DNA from: Corbicula japonica
Lineage: Eukaryota; Mollusca; Bivalvia; Venerida; Cyrenidae
DNA length: 64,000 bases
Assembly (NCBI GenBank): GCA_038501625.1
Contig: JAZAYU010000010.1
Location: 1,550,001 to 1,614,000, forward strand
Direction of reading: 5' to 3'
Part shown: positions 50,065-60,109 of the stretch, piece after piece
How the letters are laid out: each line of letters starts with the position of its first letter
Numbering within the stretch: position 1 is the first letter of the stretch
Made by a program: the position numbers and the translations under genes
The notes under the pieces: model-generated
Told to the model about the DNA's origin: nothing
Database searches by the model: none
Seen by the model: only the letters and a program-made list of their open reading frames with translations

Positions 50065-51647
50065 TCCTGCTTTTGTCATGTTCGTTAACTTCAACTTTGG
50101 AAACAGGGAGCATAAAAGGGCCCGTAACCCTGGTTACGCATAATTATGCAGTTTGTATTCATTGATTAGGACATCTGACTGAAGATTACTGTGAATCAGA
50201 CTCGGCTATTGATTACGTAATGTCGCCTTGACAGTCTTGAAGACTCCTGTCTGCAATGATATTCCGTGAAAATGCAATTGCACTTATAATCTTCTCATAA
50301 AGAACTGTGAAATTGTACATGTGCACAGCAGTAGGGATACACTATGAGAACTAGAGAGGACCTAAAAGTTTCGCTTCATCATATTTATTAATTTGTTATT
50401 CTTGAAGTTGAAAAGAAATTCAAATTGTGCAAAAAAAAGGGAAATCTATATTGTCGAGTTTTTTGTGAATTTATATGTCGAAATAAGAAGTTTTGAAGAA
50501 TAAACAACTTTTAAATATACTGCAAATAATTTTTAACAGTGTGTTTCCATGGACTTCAGTTTCTACTTTCAGAAATTAGTATAAGTAGTTAGTTACACCG
50601 TGTGGCTGTTTATCGGATTTCTATATGAACAATGATTAATGTTTAATTGCTTTTTGTTCTGTGAAGTCCTTTTATGGATATAAGTGTAAATAATTGATTG
50701 ACAGGTCTTAATTTAAGTGTACATGGTATATATACAAGACATTTCACCGCGTATTTTTAATACTTTGTCAAGATCGGAACTTGTATTTCTTTGTCAAGGA
50801 CTTTAAGGAAGTGACTGCTTCATGATTCATGCGTTAACTAACAACTTTTGGATTCCTAAAGTGCTTTTTAGATGCAAAAGTTGTGTAAAGATAGCATTTT
50901 AGGATCATTTTACTGATAAGCATTTTCAATCTCTACATTAAAGCAACTATTTCATTTTTTGGAATGAGGTTAACATTTTATGCATACTGTGAGACTTTCA
51001 TGTCAATTAACTGAGGACATTTAAAAAAAGGAGTTGTTAATTCCCATTTCATTTATGCAATTAAATGGAAATTAATGTAAAGTGTTATTGTTAAAAGTTT
51101 CATATTCTGTGAACAAATTTGTTTGAATATTTTATGGACAGTAAAATATTTAGATTTACATGAGGTAAAAAAGAATATAGTTCTTAACTTTGGTCAAAAT
51201 TGGTTACCAGACTGCTTTAAACAATGCAATGACAGAAATGGAATTGAGGTTTAAGTTCTTATGACATTCTTCAGCTACGCACTGATTAGCAATTGATTAT
51301 AATTGACATTTAGTTCTTTTAAAACTTTAAACCAAAATCAGGATAAGTAAAAATACTTACTTGGAGCTTTCGATTAGACAGAAGGAAAAGCCAGGTGTCA
51401 GTCAAGAAGTGCATTTGTTGGGATCACATCTGAGATTTATCCAGGAAATTACTCTAGAATTTATAATGTCAATGCGAACATTTTGAACTTGGTAAAGTGC
51501 AGCTTTCAACATTTATTTGTGAAACATTTGATCAAGTGCATAAAGCAAAATGGAAGTAGTAGATAAAGATGTGGTAAAGAAGTCGCACAAATGTGACGAG
51601 CGTATGATCTGTGGATGTTGTGAGCACATTGTAAGTTAGTGCCATCT
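50065..51647. other. intronic DNA, nothing recognised
   Basis: A/T-rich unique sequence. No repeat family, RNA gene or exon was seen. Confidence 0.5.
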
Positions 51648-51770
51648 TTAACCTTTTTCTCCATATGGGTTTGATTATGTTTGCTACCAGTGTAGATCCA
51701 GATAAGCTGCTCATCCATGCCATTTGATCAGGATCTACACTGCTTCATGGTCAGAAATAACGCAATGTGT
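51648..51770. repeat. FB2 half element
   Basis: TTTAACCTTTTTCTCCATAT to GGATCTACACTGC and TGGTCAGAAATAACG; only one half of the palindrome is present. Confidence 0.7.
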
Positions 51771-53056
51771 TTTAATTTATGAGGTAAAATGTAGTTGTGT
51801 GTAAGTTGTGAGGATACCAGATGATTCCCACTTATTTGATACAGCTTGCAGTTTAAAAAAAAGGATCATGCGTGTGTTTGACAAGCAAATTGTTGGATAA
51901 TCGTTGAGTTTCAATCGGAATGGACAGTTTTTTTGTTGTTTGTCTTTCAATTACGAAATCAAAGAAGATTCAGTCAACTTGAAATAACATGATTGTAAAT
52001 TGACTCGATTATAATCAGTTACTGTGTTAAATGGTTAGGATACCATCTATTGTTACCTAAAGAGCGTATTTACATAATTGAGGGTAGATTGCAATTAAAT
52101 GAACTGCCTCAGGTCAGGATATGTTTTCTTAAGGAACAATCATCCTATTAACAGCAGTTTTGCGATACATAAATCTTTTGCCCTTTTGTACACTGTAAAA
52201 TGTTTTTGTTATGATATATACTAATAAAAACTTAAGTTGTAAAATAAAACCGCAGCTGTCACAGGGCCCTGGACCAAGCATATCGGTAGTTTTCTTCATT
52301 TTGATACCAATTTGTCAGTTTGGCCGTAAAGCTGTAATTAAGCTTGTTTCTCAAAATTTTAAATGGTCTTTTAAATTTTATAAATTAAAATGAATAGCTG
52401 ACAGTAGAAATTAAATAAATCTGGATTTATGCAAAATGTGTGTTCTGTTACATAACTTTTGACAGTTTTATGAAAAGAGTACTTGTTTATCTTTTCTATG
52501 AAGTCAAGGTTGAACACAAAATATGAAACCACCAAGTAAAGCTGAGAATTAAAATTTCGTAAAATAGGTTGAATTATGTACCAACTCTGCAGTGTGTACA
52601 ATATTTGTAAATTGTTAAAATTGTTTTAAGGAAATTTCAGAATGTAGTTTTAGCTTTTTAAGAGTTTATTTTTCTGAGAGTAAATATAGCACATTTGAAA
52701 TATTTGCAGAGATTTGTCTGGGATTTATTTTGATAAGAATACTGTAAACCAATAAATATTTCTGCATATAACTGTTATAATTTTTGGAAAGGTCGGACAT
52801 ATTAGGGATTATTTATTTTAGCATTTTTCTCATTTTTGAAATATACGAAATCCTGCGGAAATATTCATGAATATTAACTTTCATGCTTCAGTGCCATCAA
52901 TGATACAGCGTAAATTAATTGGTAGTGAATATTTAATGGTTTACAATAGTTCCCTGTAATTTCATTCAGCTTATGTAGATGATAAGCTAATGTAGCTTCT
53001 TGCTATTTTCGTTAAGTAAAATCTTCTGGATGGGGAGTTTGAGAAGAAAACATGTT
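51771..53056. other. intronic DNA, nothing recognised
   Basis: A/T-rich sequence before the cluster of common exons. No conserved exon-like segment was seen. Confidence 0.5.
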
Positions 53057-53275
53057 TCATTTAATCTTTTACTCCATGGGATAGGGCTTTTATCCTGCAG
53101 GAGACCAGTCTAGATAAATCTGTGCCATTTGATCAGGATCTACACTGTAGGCTTTAAGAGTCATTGGGTTATTTCTTATCAAGCATTGAACAGTGTAGAT
53201 CCAGATCAGATGGCAAATATGTGGTTGATGATCTGGATCTACACTGGCTACCAATGTGTTAACAGATTTGAATTG
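53057..53275. repeat. FB2 element upstream of exon 2
   Basis: TTTAATCTTTTACTCCATGG start, GAACAGTGTAGATCCAGATC and ATCTGGATCTACACTGG. It ends about 90 bases before the exon 2 acceptor. Confidence 0.7.
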
Positions 53276-53364
53276 GATTTATACCGAAGTTACTTGTATA
53301 CCAAGTTTCACCATTGGGTATTTTCATCATCTCATTCTATAAATAGGTTTTTGTCTCTTTTCAG

Positions 53365-53459
53365 AGTGCACAGTCTAGGTTGTTCATCAAGGGAGGTAAA
53401 ATAGTGAATGATGACCAGTCTATCTACGCAGATATCTACATTGAAGATGGGATTATTAA
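53365..53459 (+). CDS. CRMP: exon 2: first common exon, N-terminal beta domain
   Basis: Residues 16-47 of the short form, starting [17 protein letters not shown] and ending DGIIK. This is the standard start of the amidohydrolase beta-sandwich domain in dihydropyrimidinases and CRMPs (compare RLLIKGGRIVNDD). The acceptor is a good pyrimidine tract, TGTCTCTTTTCAG|AG, and the donor is ATTAA|gtaagt. The exon enters in phase 0, accepting any of the alternative first exons, and leaves with two bases of the Lys47 codon. A foldback repeat lies less than 100 bases upstream of it. Confidence 0.95.
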
Positions 53460-53841
53460 GTAAGTGACTTCATATTGAGGGCTCGAATTCCATCATTGAG
53501 CGAAACTGTACTATAATTTTCATGCAATTTGTAAGGTTTTTTGAGACAGCTCATGTAATGCATAGAGTTAAAGTTTTGTGTTCTGTGACATTATTTCATA
53601 TCACAGGTACAAAGTGGCACAAATTACTTTTTTGTATGTTAATGCATGCTTTTATATCGTTCACATTAAATAAGTTCTTAAATCATTAAATTTTGCTGGA
53701 TTTTATTTAATATCACTTTAATTACACTTCTAATATCGCTGATCCATAAAGAAATCTTGCAAAATACTGTAATAATGTTTAAAATTTTAATAAGAGCAAA
53801 TCCAGTATCGGTACCAAGTACCAGGCACACTGTATTCATAA

Positions 53842-54048
<207 letters not shown>

Positions 54049-54597
54049 TAAGAGGGCAGAAAAGTTGATTCTTAGGTTTGGGGGAGATGTTACCAGCCTA
54101 TTCAGCTTTCTTTGTGCCTTCCTGTAGGCCGTACTTGGGTTTGAAGAAAAAGCAAGGTTTCCTCTTCTTTTTTTTTTAAAACAACATCTTACTAATAAAT
54201 GTTTAAATTTTACCTTAGTATACTATGAATTCATTATTATTTGTGGGGTTATCTTTTTCATGGCCAAGGTTAGACTGGTAATCCGGCAGGGTGACTAGTC
54301 AGTTGTCCAGTAATCAGATATATCATAGAGTGCTCCCCACCTCCTGGACATGCTCATACTTTACACTGGATGTTAGTTTGAGTAATTCACTGCCATAAAC
54401 AGTCAAATCAGTCTTCAAACAAATGAGGGGGGATCCAAAAGTGGTCTTTGAAGGTAGGTGGTCTTTGTTCACAGGTGGATGGATTCTTTAAATCAGCCAA
54501 TGGGACAAATAAAATGTGGACTTTATCCATGGGCGGTGTTTGCTTACAGGTGGTCCTAAGCACAGTTTAGACTGTAGATATGTTCTCTCTTTTTCAG

Positions 54598-54762
54598 TTG
54601 ACTTTGTATTAGATCAGAAAGGCGTGCCTTTACTGGAGGCGTACGACAAGTGGCGTAACTGGGCAGACAACAAAGTTTGCTGTGATTATGCCCTCCATGT
54701 AGCTGTCACATACTGGAATGATAGTGTAGCAAAAGAAATGGAGGTTCTCACTAAAGAAAAAG
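54598..54762 (+). CDS. CRMP: exon 4: barrel exon, IDF to KEKG
   Basis: Residues 109-164, beginning IDFVLDQKGVPLLEAYDKW and including WADNKVCCDYALHVAVTYW. This is closer to dihydropyrimidinases (IDFxxPQKG, KVCCDYSLHVAVTWW) than to vertebrate CRMPs (IDHVVPEPG, KSCCDYSLHVDI). The acceptor is a strong pyrimidine tract, TGTTCTCTCTTTTTCAG, and the donor AAAAAG|gtttgt. Upstream sequence is in frame back to about 54516 but is intronic, because the join to exon 3 restores the conserved MIIDF-like segment. Confidence 0.95.
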
Positions 54763-54821
54763 GTTTGTTTGTTGTCAAGCTAAATTCCTTAAGAACTGTT
54801 CATTCAGCTTTTGTCACATTT

Positions 54822-54892
54822 GCAACAAGGGTAGGCCCAGATCAGCCTGCACATCTGAAAAGTCTGATCAGGATCTTCACTGTTTGATCATT
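54822..54892. repeat. FB2 fragment just after exon 4
   Basis: GCCCAGATCAGCCTGCACAT and CTGATCAGGATCTTCACTGT; only one arm is present, 60 bases past the donor. Confidence 0.65.
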
Positions 54893-55082
54893 AGAATAGA
54901 CATTAAATTTCTGCAAAACACCCTGGTGATTTTTGGAACACATTCAAAGAGCTGTCTTTCCATCACAAAAACTTAGTGTATGATTGATTTAAAAGTCAAG
55001 ATTCTACAACCAATTCCGGTTCATGGGCTGCAAATTTTGTATATGGGATGACTTTGTAGAGGCAGGGTCATACAGAGCAGGG

Positions 55083-55157
55083 CCTAAGATCATAAACCTG
55101 AGTTTGGAGACCAGAGATTTGAGACTGGTCTCCAGTTAAAGTTTTGTGATCTTGGGT
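55083..55157. repeat. foldback element FB1, centre deleted
   Basis: CTAAGATCATAAACCTGAG, GGAGACCAGAGATTTGAG and GTTTTGTGATCTTGGG: outer arms only. Confidence 0.75.
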
Positions 55158-55716
55158 CCAGGTCAGACTCAATTGTTTAATGCAATGAGCTAGCTGAAAT
55201 TGAATCACACAAGTGAAAACTGTGTGATCATTTGTCCATTGGCTAGCTCGATGTTTTAAAAAAAAGTTATTTCAAACACAGCAATCTTAAAATGGACAGA
55301 ATATTGTTTGAAATTACTCATGGGCATAAGTTTCACACCTTTTGTCACTGCACTGTCATTGATAAAAATTAAAAATATTAAAAATATCAAAAACTACCTA
55401 ACGGCAAAATGCAGTTCAATAACACTTTGCCCAAATAAATGTTAATTATGTATCTTTAATTTATGTATGTTAAGTTAAAACAGTAAAGAAAAAAAAAGCT
55501 AGACCTTAAAATTCTCCACAATTCCATTTACATCCAAACTTGAAAACTAAGCAGCACAAAACAACATGAATAATATGATACTGACAATATTCGTATACTT
55601 GTTTGAGGTCCTTTTAAAAAACTTTCAATTGTGAAGAGAGAAATCAACGCATCCAGGAAGTGACCAGGAAATTCAGGATTAAACACACTTTTACAATTAT
55701 CTCATTTTTTTTACAA

Positions 55717-55792
55717 TTGTAAGACAAACAAACCTGTTTACATTTGTAAGACAAACAAACCTGTTTACATTTGTAAGACAAACAGACCTCAC
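55717..55792 (+). repeat. three tandem copies of a 27-bp unit in intron 4
   Basis: TTGTAAGACAAACAAACCTG recurs at a 27-base period between exons 4 and 5; the third copy is incomplete. Confidence 0.8.
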
Positions 55793-55923
55793 ATATTGTT
55801 GTGAACATCTTTGTTTACAAATCAGGAATCAATGTAGTGTTGGTACTAATTACTAAAGCAAACAAAATGGCATTATACACCAATAATTTGCTTTTGTTTA
55901 TGTTAGTTAATTTCTATTTTCAG

Positions 55924-56066
55924 GTATAAATTCCTTTAAGATGTTCTTAGCCTACAAAGATGTATTTATGATAAACGATAGTGAATTATATAGTGCATTC
56001 AAGAAATGTAAAGAACTTGGGGCACTTGCAATGGTCCACGCAGAAAATGGTCATATAATAGCCGAG
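55924..56066 (+). CDS. CRMP: exon 5: carboxylated-lysine and HAEN exon
   Basis: Residues 164-211. [13 protein letters not shown] contains Lys169, the carboxylated lysine that bridges the two metals in dihydropyrimidinase; vertebrate CRMP2 has Leu here, as I recall (NSFLVYMAFKD). [15 protein letters not shown] contains His202, the fourth ligand. Tyr174 corresponds to the substrate-contacting Tyr of the stereochemical gate loop. The acceptor is TTTCTATTTTCAG|GT and the donor GCCGAG|gtttgt. I looked for a second, CRMP-like version of this exon in both adjoining introns and saw none, so only the His258 ligand is alternative. Confidence 0.96.
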
Positions 56067-56099
56067 GTTTGTACAACGTTTAATTTGTTTTTGCTTTTA

Positions 56100-56320
56100 T
56101 TCCATAGATATACTGATAATCACTTTGGCAACTGAAGTAGATCCAGATCAGCCTGCACATCTGTGCATTCTGCTATGAATCAACACTGTTTAGTTCTCGT
56201 TAAGAAATTACCAAATAAATCTAAAACGGCACAGTGAAGATCCTGATTGGAGTGCATAGATATGCTGGCTAAATTGGCTCGTAGAATATAAGTTGTTTCT
56301 AATGAGTTAAGGGTTAAATA
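56100..56320. repeat. FB2 element in intron 5
   Basis: AGTAGATCCAGATCAGCCTG, TAAGAAATTACCAAATAAAT and GTGAAGATCCTGATTGG; diverged, with the right end at AGTTAAGGGTTAA. Confidence 0.6.
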
Positions 56321-56399
56321 TATACTTTACAGTCAAATAAGTTTTGAATATCGAACATGTTCTTTATGAAATTAGAACTTTTGGACTGTTGTAAAGGAT

Positions 56400-56570
56400 A
56401 AAAGTGCACGACTCCAGATAATGAGACTTTGGGTTCAAACCCCACCAGGGAAGAGATTCCACTGCAATCCACAATTGGCGCAAGTACTGGTTTTAACCCA
56501 GGAATCAGTCATCAAGCATGATTAATATAAGTTGGAATGTCTTGTTCCACAATCAATGTAGAATAAATAT
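56400..56570 (+). repeat. tRNA-derived SINE candidate in intron 5
   Basis: GGGTTCAAACCCCACCAGGG has a good B-box match (GGTTCAAACCC) after GCACGACTCCAGATAATGAG. A complete A box and a 3' tail could not be fixed. Confidence 0.4.
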
Positions 56571-56593
56571 GTTTAAACTAAATTTATTTACAG

Positions 56594-56662
56594 AAATCTA
56601 AGGAGATGGTACAAGCAGGAATAACTGGACCAGAGGCTCATGAAATGTGCAGACCAGAAGAG
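56594..56662 (+). CDS. CRMP: exon 6: ITGPEAHEMCRPEE
   Basis: Residues 212-234, KSKEMVQAGITGPEAHEMCR then PEE, in 23 complete codons. ITGPEGHxxxRPExVEAEA is the family signature in this position, so the join to either form of exon 7 (VEAEA or VEGEA) restores it exactly. The acceptor is AATTTATTTACAG|AA and the donor GAAGAG|gtattc. Both junctions are in phase 0. The 3' intron is 1.9 kb, longer than most in this half of the gene, and precedes the alternative exon pair. Confidence 0.95.
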
Positions 56663-57171
56663 GTATTCTTCATTTTCGAACATGTTTTGTAAATAAACCC
56701 TATACATTATAATTGAATGATCATTGAGTATTAAATAAAAACATAATATTATAGAAATTATAAGTTTTATGTTACAAAAAAGGAAACAGCTTAGTTAACA
56801 TGTCATTAACAATGAGGAAAACGTTATTAGAAATATATGATTAGAAAAATCGAAAATATTTTATGAGTAAAAAATTTAAAAGTGCTATCATTGTTTCGAG
56901 GTGTTCAGCAATACAGAATGAGGAACCTACGTGTAAAATATTTGCATTACTTTTTAATGAAGTTAGTTCAAAATTGTATTGTTTTTGTTAAAATTTAATG
57001 TTTATTATGAAAAATATTATGTTGTTATATTTTTGCCATGCCATGCGAAAACATGTCTTCCAGAAGTTAATGTCATTCCTTAAAATAATGTCACAAATTT
57101 GAGCAGACAACATTGATAATTATGATTTTAGTGGTAAACAATATTAATTACTTGGAAAATCCAGGGTTTTG

Positions 57172-57350
57172 TTTTATTCTTTAGCACAGGCTGTTAAAAG
57201 GTGCCTTCCCCTTACAAAATTTCTTTAAATTCATTCAGTTTTCCCCCCAAAAATAATTTTACCTCAGGTTTTTTCATTCCCCTTCATAGAGGAAATCGCA
57301 CTATTTTCCCCAATTTTATAGGCCATGTGCCCCTTCCCCTAGCAGTGAAA
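57172..57350. repeat. partial CAGGG MITE relative
   Basis: CAGGGTTTTGTTTTATTC start, GTGCCTTCCCCTTAC and CAGTTTTCCCCCCAAAAATA resemble the reversed interior of the 46480 element; the far end is not clear. Confidence 0.5.
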
Positions 57351-57659
57351 AAATTCATGAAATATGCATGAATATCACTTAATAGTAATGGGAAAATAAA
57401 AGAAAATGGTTTGTTACTTCCAGAAATACCAAAAACAAAAATGTCAGAAATGTTACTTGAGACTAGTTTTCGCATGGTGTGGCTCGTTTATTGTTACAAT
57501 TTTATAGAACAGATATTGCTTTTGTTGTGTTTGTATGCATAATGAAAAATGCACTTTATTTTGCTATTTTAATACTGTGATATAATTTAATTTTATTAAT
57601 AGAAGCTTAAGTTTATTCTGGTAAAAACATTAATGATTATTTGACCCCAAATTTTCTCT

Positions 57660-57880
57660 GAGGGTATTCCTTGGGCAGTCTGATCAAATGGATCAAAAAG
57701 CAGCTAGATCCGGATTGCACTGCATGGAAGTGCAGGCCGATCTAGATCAACATAGTTCACTTCTTGATTAAAGATTAACAGATGAATATAAACACAACTA
57801 GGTAGATCCAGATCAGACTTCACCAGTGTGTAGGCTGATCTGGATAAACACTGGTTGTAGATGGGATATAAATAGATGAA
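57660..57880. repeat. FB2 element, degenerate
   Basis: CAGCTAGATCCGGATTGCAC, CTAGGTAGATCCAGATCAGA and GGCTGATCTGGATAAACACT. Confidence 0.6.
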
Positions 57881-58314
57881 AAAAGAATTTTGAAAGCCAT
57901 CGAGCACGACAAATATGAAAATATTGCAGGCTCAGTAAAATTAAGCTTGTTCATGAGAAGTAATGGAAATGTATATTACTGTTAAGATGTATCCATGAAG
58001 TTAAGATTTAAGGGTTGTTAAAAAGCACTCAAATAATAGCTAGGAGAATGTTGTAACATGTATCACAGTACTATAAATAGATGCTTCTTTTATTATATTG
58101 TAATGCACCATACTGTAAAATCTAACATTTTTTGTTAAAATCAAGTTTGATAGTTTTTCCTGAAAAAGTTGTTGCTTTTCCTGAAAAAAAAATTTTTTTG
58201 TGGGTACATGATTTAGCATTTCTTTACAACAGAAAAAAGGGCAAATTGCACTTTGGAGTTTTTAATCAATTGACCAAAATGACTTACCAAAACATTTATG
58301 ATCATTAATCCTTG

Positions 58315-58542
58315 ACTCCCTTTGATATGGCTGATAACCCTTGGGTAATAAAAGTAGATCCACATCATCTTGCACATCCTAATAGACAGATCTGGATCTA
58401 CACTGTTTGCTTCTTGGTCAGAAATAATGTAATGAATTGAAAAGCACATAGTGCAGCTCCTTATCAGATGGCACGGAGCAGATCTGGATCTACACTGGTG
58501 ACCCACGGGGTGAGAGCCATATCCCAAGGAGTAAAGGGTTAA
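58315..58542. repeat. FB2 element just upstream of exon 7a
   Basis: AGTAGATCCACATCATCTTG, TTCTTGGTCAGAAATAATG, GATCTGGATCTACACTGGTG and GGAGTAAAGGGTTAA. It ends 56 bases before the exon 7a acceptor. Confidence 0.7.
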
Positions 58543-58567
58543 TGCGGATTTTACAGTAGATCAGTTT

Positions 58568-58573
58568 TGCATG
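58568..58573 (+). promoter_or_regulatory. TGCATG motif 25 bases upstream of exon 7a
   Basis: An exact TGCATG, the RNA motif (UGCAUG) bound by RBFOX-family splicing factors, lies in the 3' splice region of exon 7a. RBFOX bound upstream of an exon usually represses it. In neurons this would disfavour the enzyme exon and favour exon 7b. The motif is only six bases and could be chance; the function is inferred. Confidence 0.4.
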
Positions 58574-58598
58574 TTTGGTGTTGTGATTCTGTGTGCAG

Positions 58599-58719
58599 GT
58601 TGAAGCTGAAGCAACAAACCGTGCCATAATGTTGGCCAATCAGGCCAACTGTCCCCTGTATGTTGTACATGTGATGAGTAAATCAGCCGCCAAAGTTGTA
58701 TGTGCTGCCAGAAAACGGG
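58599..58719 (+). CDS. CRMP: exon 7a: enzyme-type alternative exon, His258
   Basis: Residues 235-275, containing [18 protein letters not shown]. The His in VHVMSK is the fifth metal ligand of dihydropyrimidinase (His248 in human numbering, from memory), so with the other ligands in shared exons this form should be catalytically competent. It is 121 nt, entering in phase 0 and leaving in phase 1, exactly like exon 7b. The acceptor tract is T/G-rich (GTTGTGATTCTGTGTGCAG) rather than C/T-rich, and a TGCATG sits 25 bases upstream; both suggest regulated use. The donor is ACGGG|gtgagt. Including both 7a and 7b, or neither, shifts the frame, so the pair can only be used exclusively. Confidence 0.95.
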
Positions 58720-58796
58720 GTGAGTAGATTAAATAAACAACAGTTGTGATTGCTTCTGGAACACTCAGTCTGTGTTAAGTAAGTTAATGTCCATAG

Positions 58797-58895
58797 TATT
58801 TGCTGCTAGGAAATGGGTGAGTATATTATATAAACCACAGTTGTGATTGATGTCAGAACACTGAGGTACGTATTATTATAAGTTGATGTCCACAG
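58797..58895 (+). pseudogene. decayed tandem copy of exon 7a 3' end and its donor
   Basis: About 98 bases starting at 58699 (the last 21 bases of exon 7a, its donor and the following intron) are repeated directly at 58797-58895. The copy has TGCTGCTAGGAAATGGGTGAGT against TGCTGCCAGAAAACGGGGTG in the original. It therefore holds a second GTGAGT donor at 58817, 97 bases after the true one. Only a fragment of coding sequence is present and use of this donor would shift the frame. It shows that sequence around the alternative exon has been duplicating in tandem. A further partial copy may start near 58896, but that is weak. Confidence 0.65.
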
Positions 58896-58989
58896 GCTGT
58901 GCAGCCAGAACATACACAAGTCAGGTAGGTGGAGCACGTGTATTGTTGTTGTTGTAATGATGAGTACATGTAGTGTAGTTTTGTAGGGT

Positions 58990-58995
58990 TGCATG
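58990..58995 (+). promoter_or_regulatory. second TGCATG in the intron between exons 7a and 7b
   Basis: A second exact TGCATG lies 271 bases after the exon 7a donor and 194 bases before exon 7b. I saw none in the 442-base intron after exon 7b. The role is inferred from the motif only. Confidence 0.3.
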
Positions 58996-59188
58996 TGTTT
59001 GAAAGTCTTAGGAGCACATTTTATATGCTTGCACTATTTTAGTAGCACTCTTATAGTATTGGTCATATGAACTGTTCCACAACGGATTTTATGTGCTTGC
59101 ACTATTTTAGTTGCACACAATTACAGTGATTTGCTTGAACTAACAGTTGACTGTGTTTGATACTGTAAGGTTCTGACTGTAATTCTAG

Positions 59189-59309
59189 GTTGAGGGAGAA
59201 GCTGTGAATAGGGCAATAATGGTAGCAAACCAGGCAAATTGCCCTCTTTATATAGTGAAAGTCATGAGCAAAACCTCAGCACGTAATATAGCTGATTCTA
59301 GGAGGAAAG
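59189..59309 (+). CDS. CRMP: exon 7b: CRMP-type alternative exon, Lys258
   Basis: This is an alternative to exon 7a with the same length (121 nt) and phases and 25 of 40 identical residues. It reads [15 protein letters not shown] and then [20 protein letters not shown]. The metal-ligand His is replaced by Lys, the residue found here in vertebrate CRMPs (LYITKVMSKSSA), and VNRA is also CRMP-like. The form using it should lack hydrolase activity. Differences from 7a cluster at the ligand and in the last 12 residues, as expected from selection rather than decay; there is no stop or indel. The acceptor (CTGACTGTAATTCTAG) has a poor pyrimidine tract with a TTCTGAC branch-like motif. The donor is AAAG|gtacag. 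Confidence 0.94.
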
Positions 59310-59751
59310 GTACAGTAATGTGTTTTTACTGTCTTAAGATAGGGTACAGATTTTAAGTCTAGGCTTGTTCAGTGTTTGTATACAAAATTGGGCAGAAATA
59401 CGAGTTGGTATAGAAACAAAAGGTAAATTAGAATTTTTTTAATTTCCAATAAACTCTTTTTTAGTTGATTTTTAAACAAAAAATTAAAATTTTTCACTTT
59501 TCAATCCATGTACTTGTTCTGGAATAGAATAAAAATCATTTCAACATAGAGTTATCATATATTAGTGGACAAAGATGTTCAAAATTATTGCTTTAAAAAA
59601 TTTATAGGCTTTATTTCTATTTGTGTTGACTTTTGTAAAAGTATTTTCTACACAGAACTAATGTCTTTGTACTAAAGAAACCATCACTAAATTTTAGATC
59701 CAGAACAACTTACCTTTGCTTTATCTCTAAATACAAACTAATATTCTCTAG

Positions 59752-59908
59752 GCTGTGTTGTGTTCGGAGAACCTATTGCAGCGGCCCTCGGCACAGATGG
59801 CACTCACCAGTGGAACAAATGTTGGCGTCACGCTGCTGGTCATGTGATGGGCCCACCTCTCCGCCCAGACCCAACTACACCTGGCTTCCTTATGGATCTG
59901 CTAGCCAA
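59752..59908 (+). CDS. CRMP: exon 8: [12 protein letters not shown], catalytic barrel
   Basis: Residues 275-327. It reads [20 protein letters not shown], then [20 protein letters not shown] and a final FLMDLLAN. GEPIAASLGTDGTHYW and [12 protein letters not shown] are dihydropyrimidinase signatures; CRMPs have FVTSPPLSPDPTTP, so this shared exon is enzyme-like. The acceptor is ATATTCTCTAG|GC and the donor GCCAA|gtatga. The first two bases complete the Gly275 codon begun by either exon 7a or 7b. Confidence 0.95.
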
Positions 59909-60109
59909 GTATGATCTTTTGTCTTTCCCCTGAGAGAAATTATATCCGAAAAATTCTAAGCACTTTGCAAACAAAACTGATACAATGAGCCATGCCTGTT
60001 GAAATTGTATATTTGAGAAATTGAACTCATTTACAGAAAATATTAGTTAAATGTTCTCCCAGTATCCTAGATGGCACAAATATTGACCAAACAATACAAT
60101 GCAAGGATT

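Noticed and set aside
54762..55923. Second, CRMP-like version of the FKMF exon
   Set aside because: I looked for NSF-like coding with a splice acceptor in intron 4 and found none; only exon 7 is duplicated.
58896..58932. Possible micro-exon after CCACAG with a GTAGGT donor, between 7a and 7b
   Set aside because: It does not match any family segment and would break the frame; more likely a further worn piece of the local tandem duplication.
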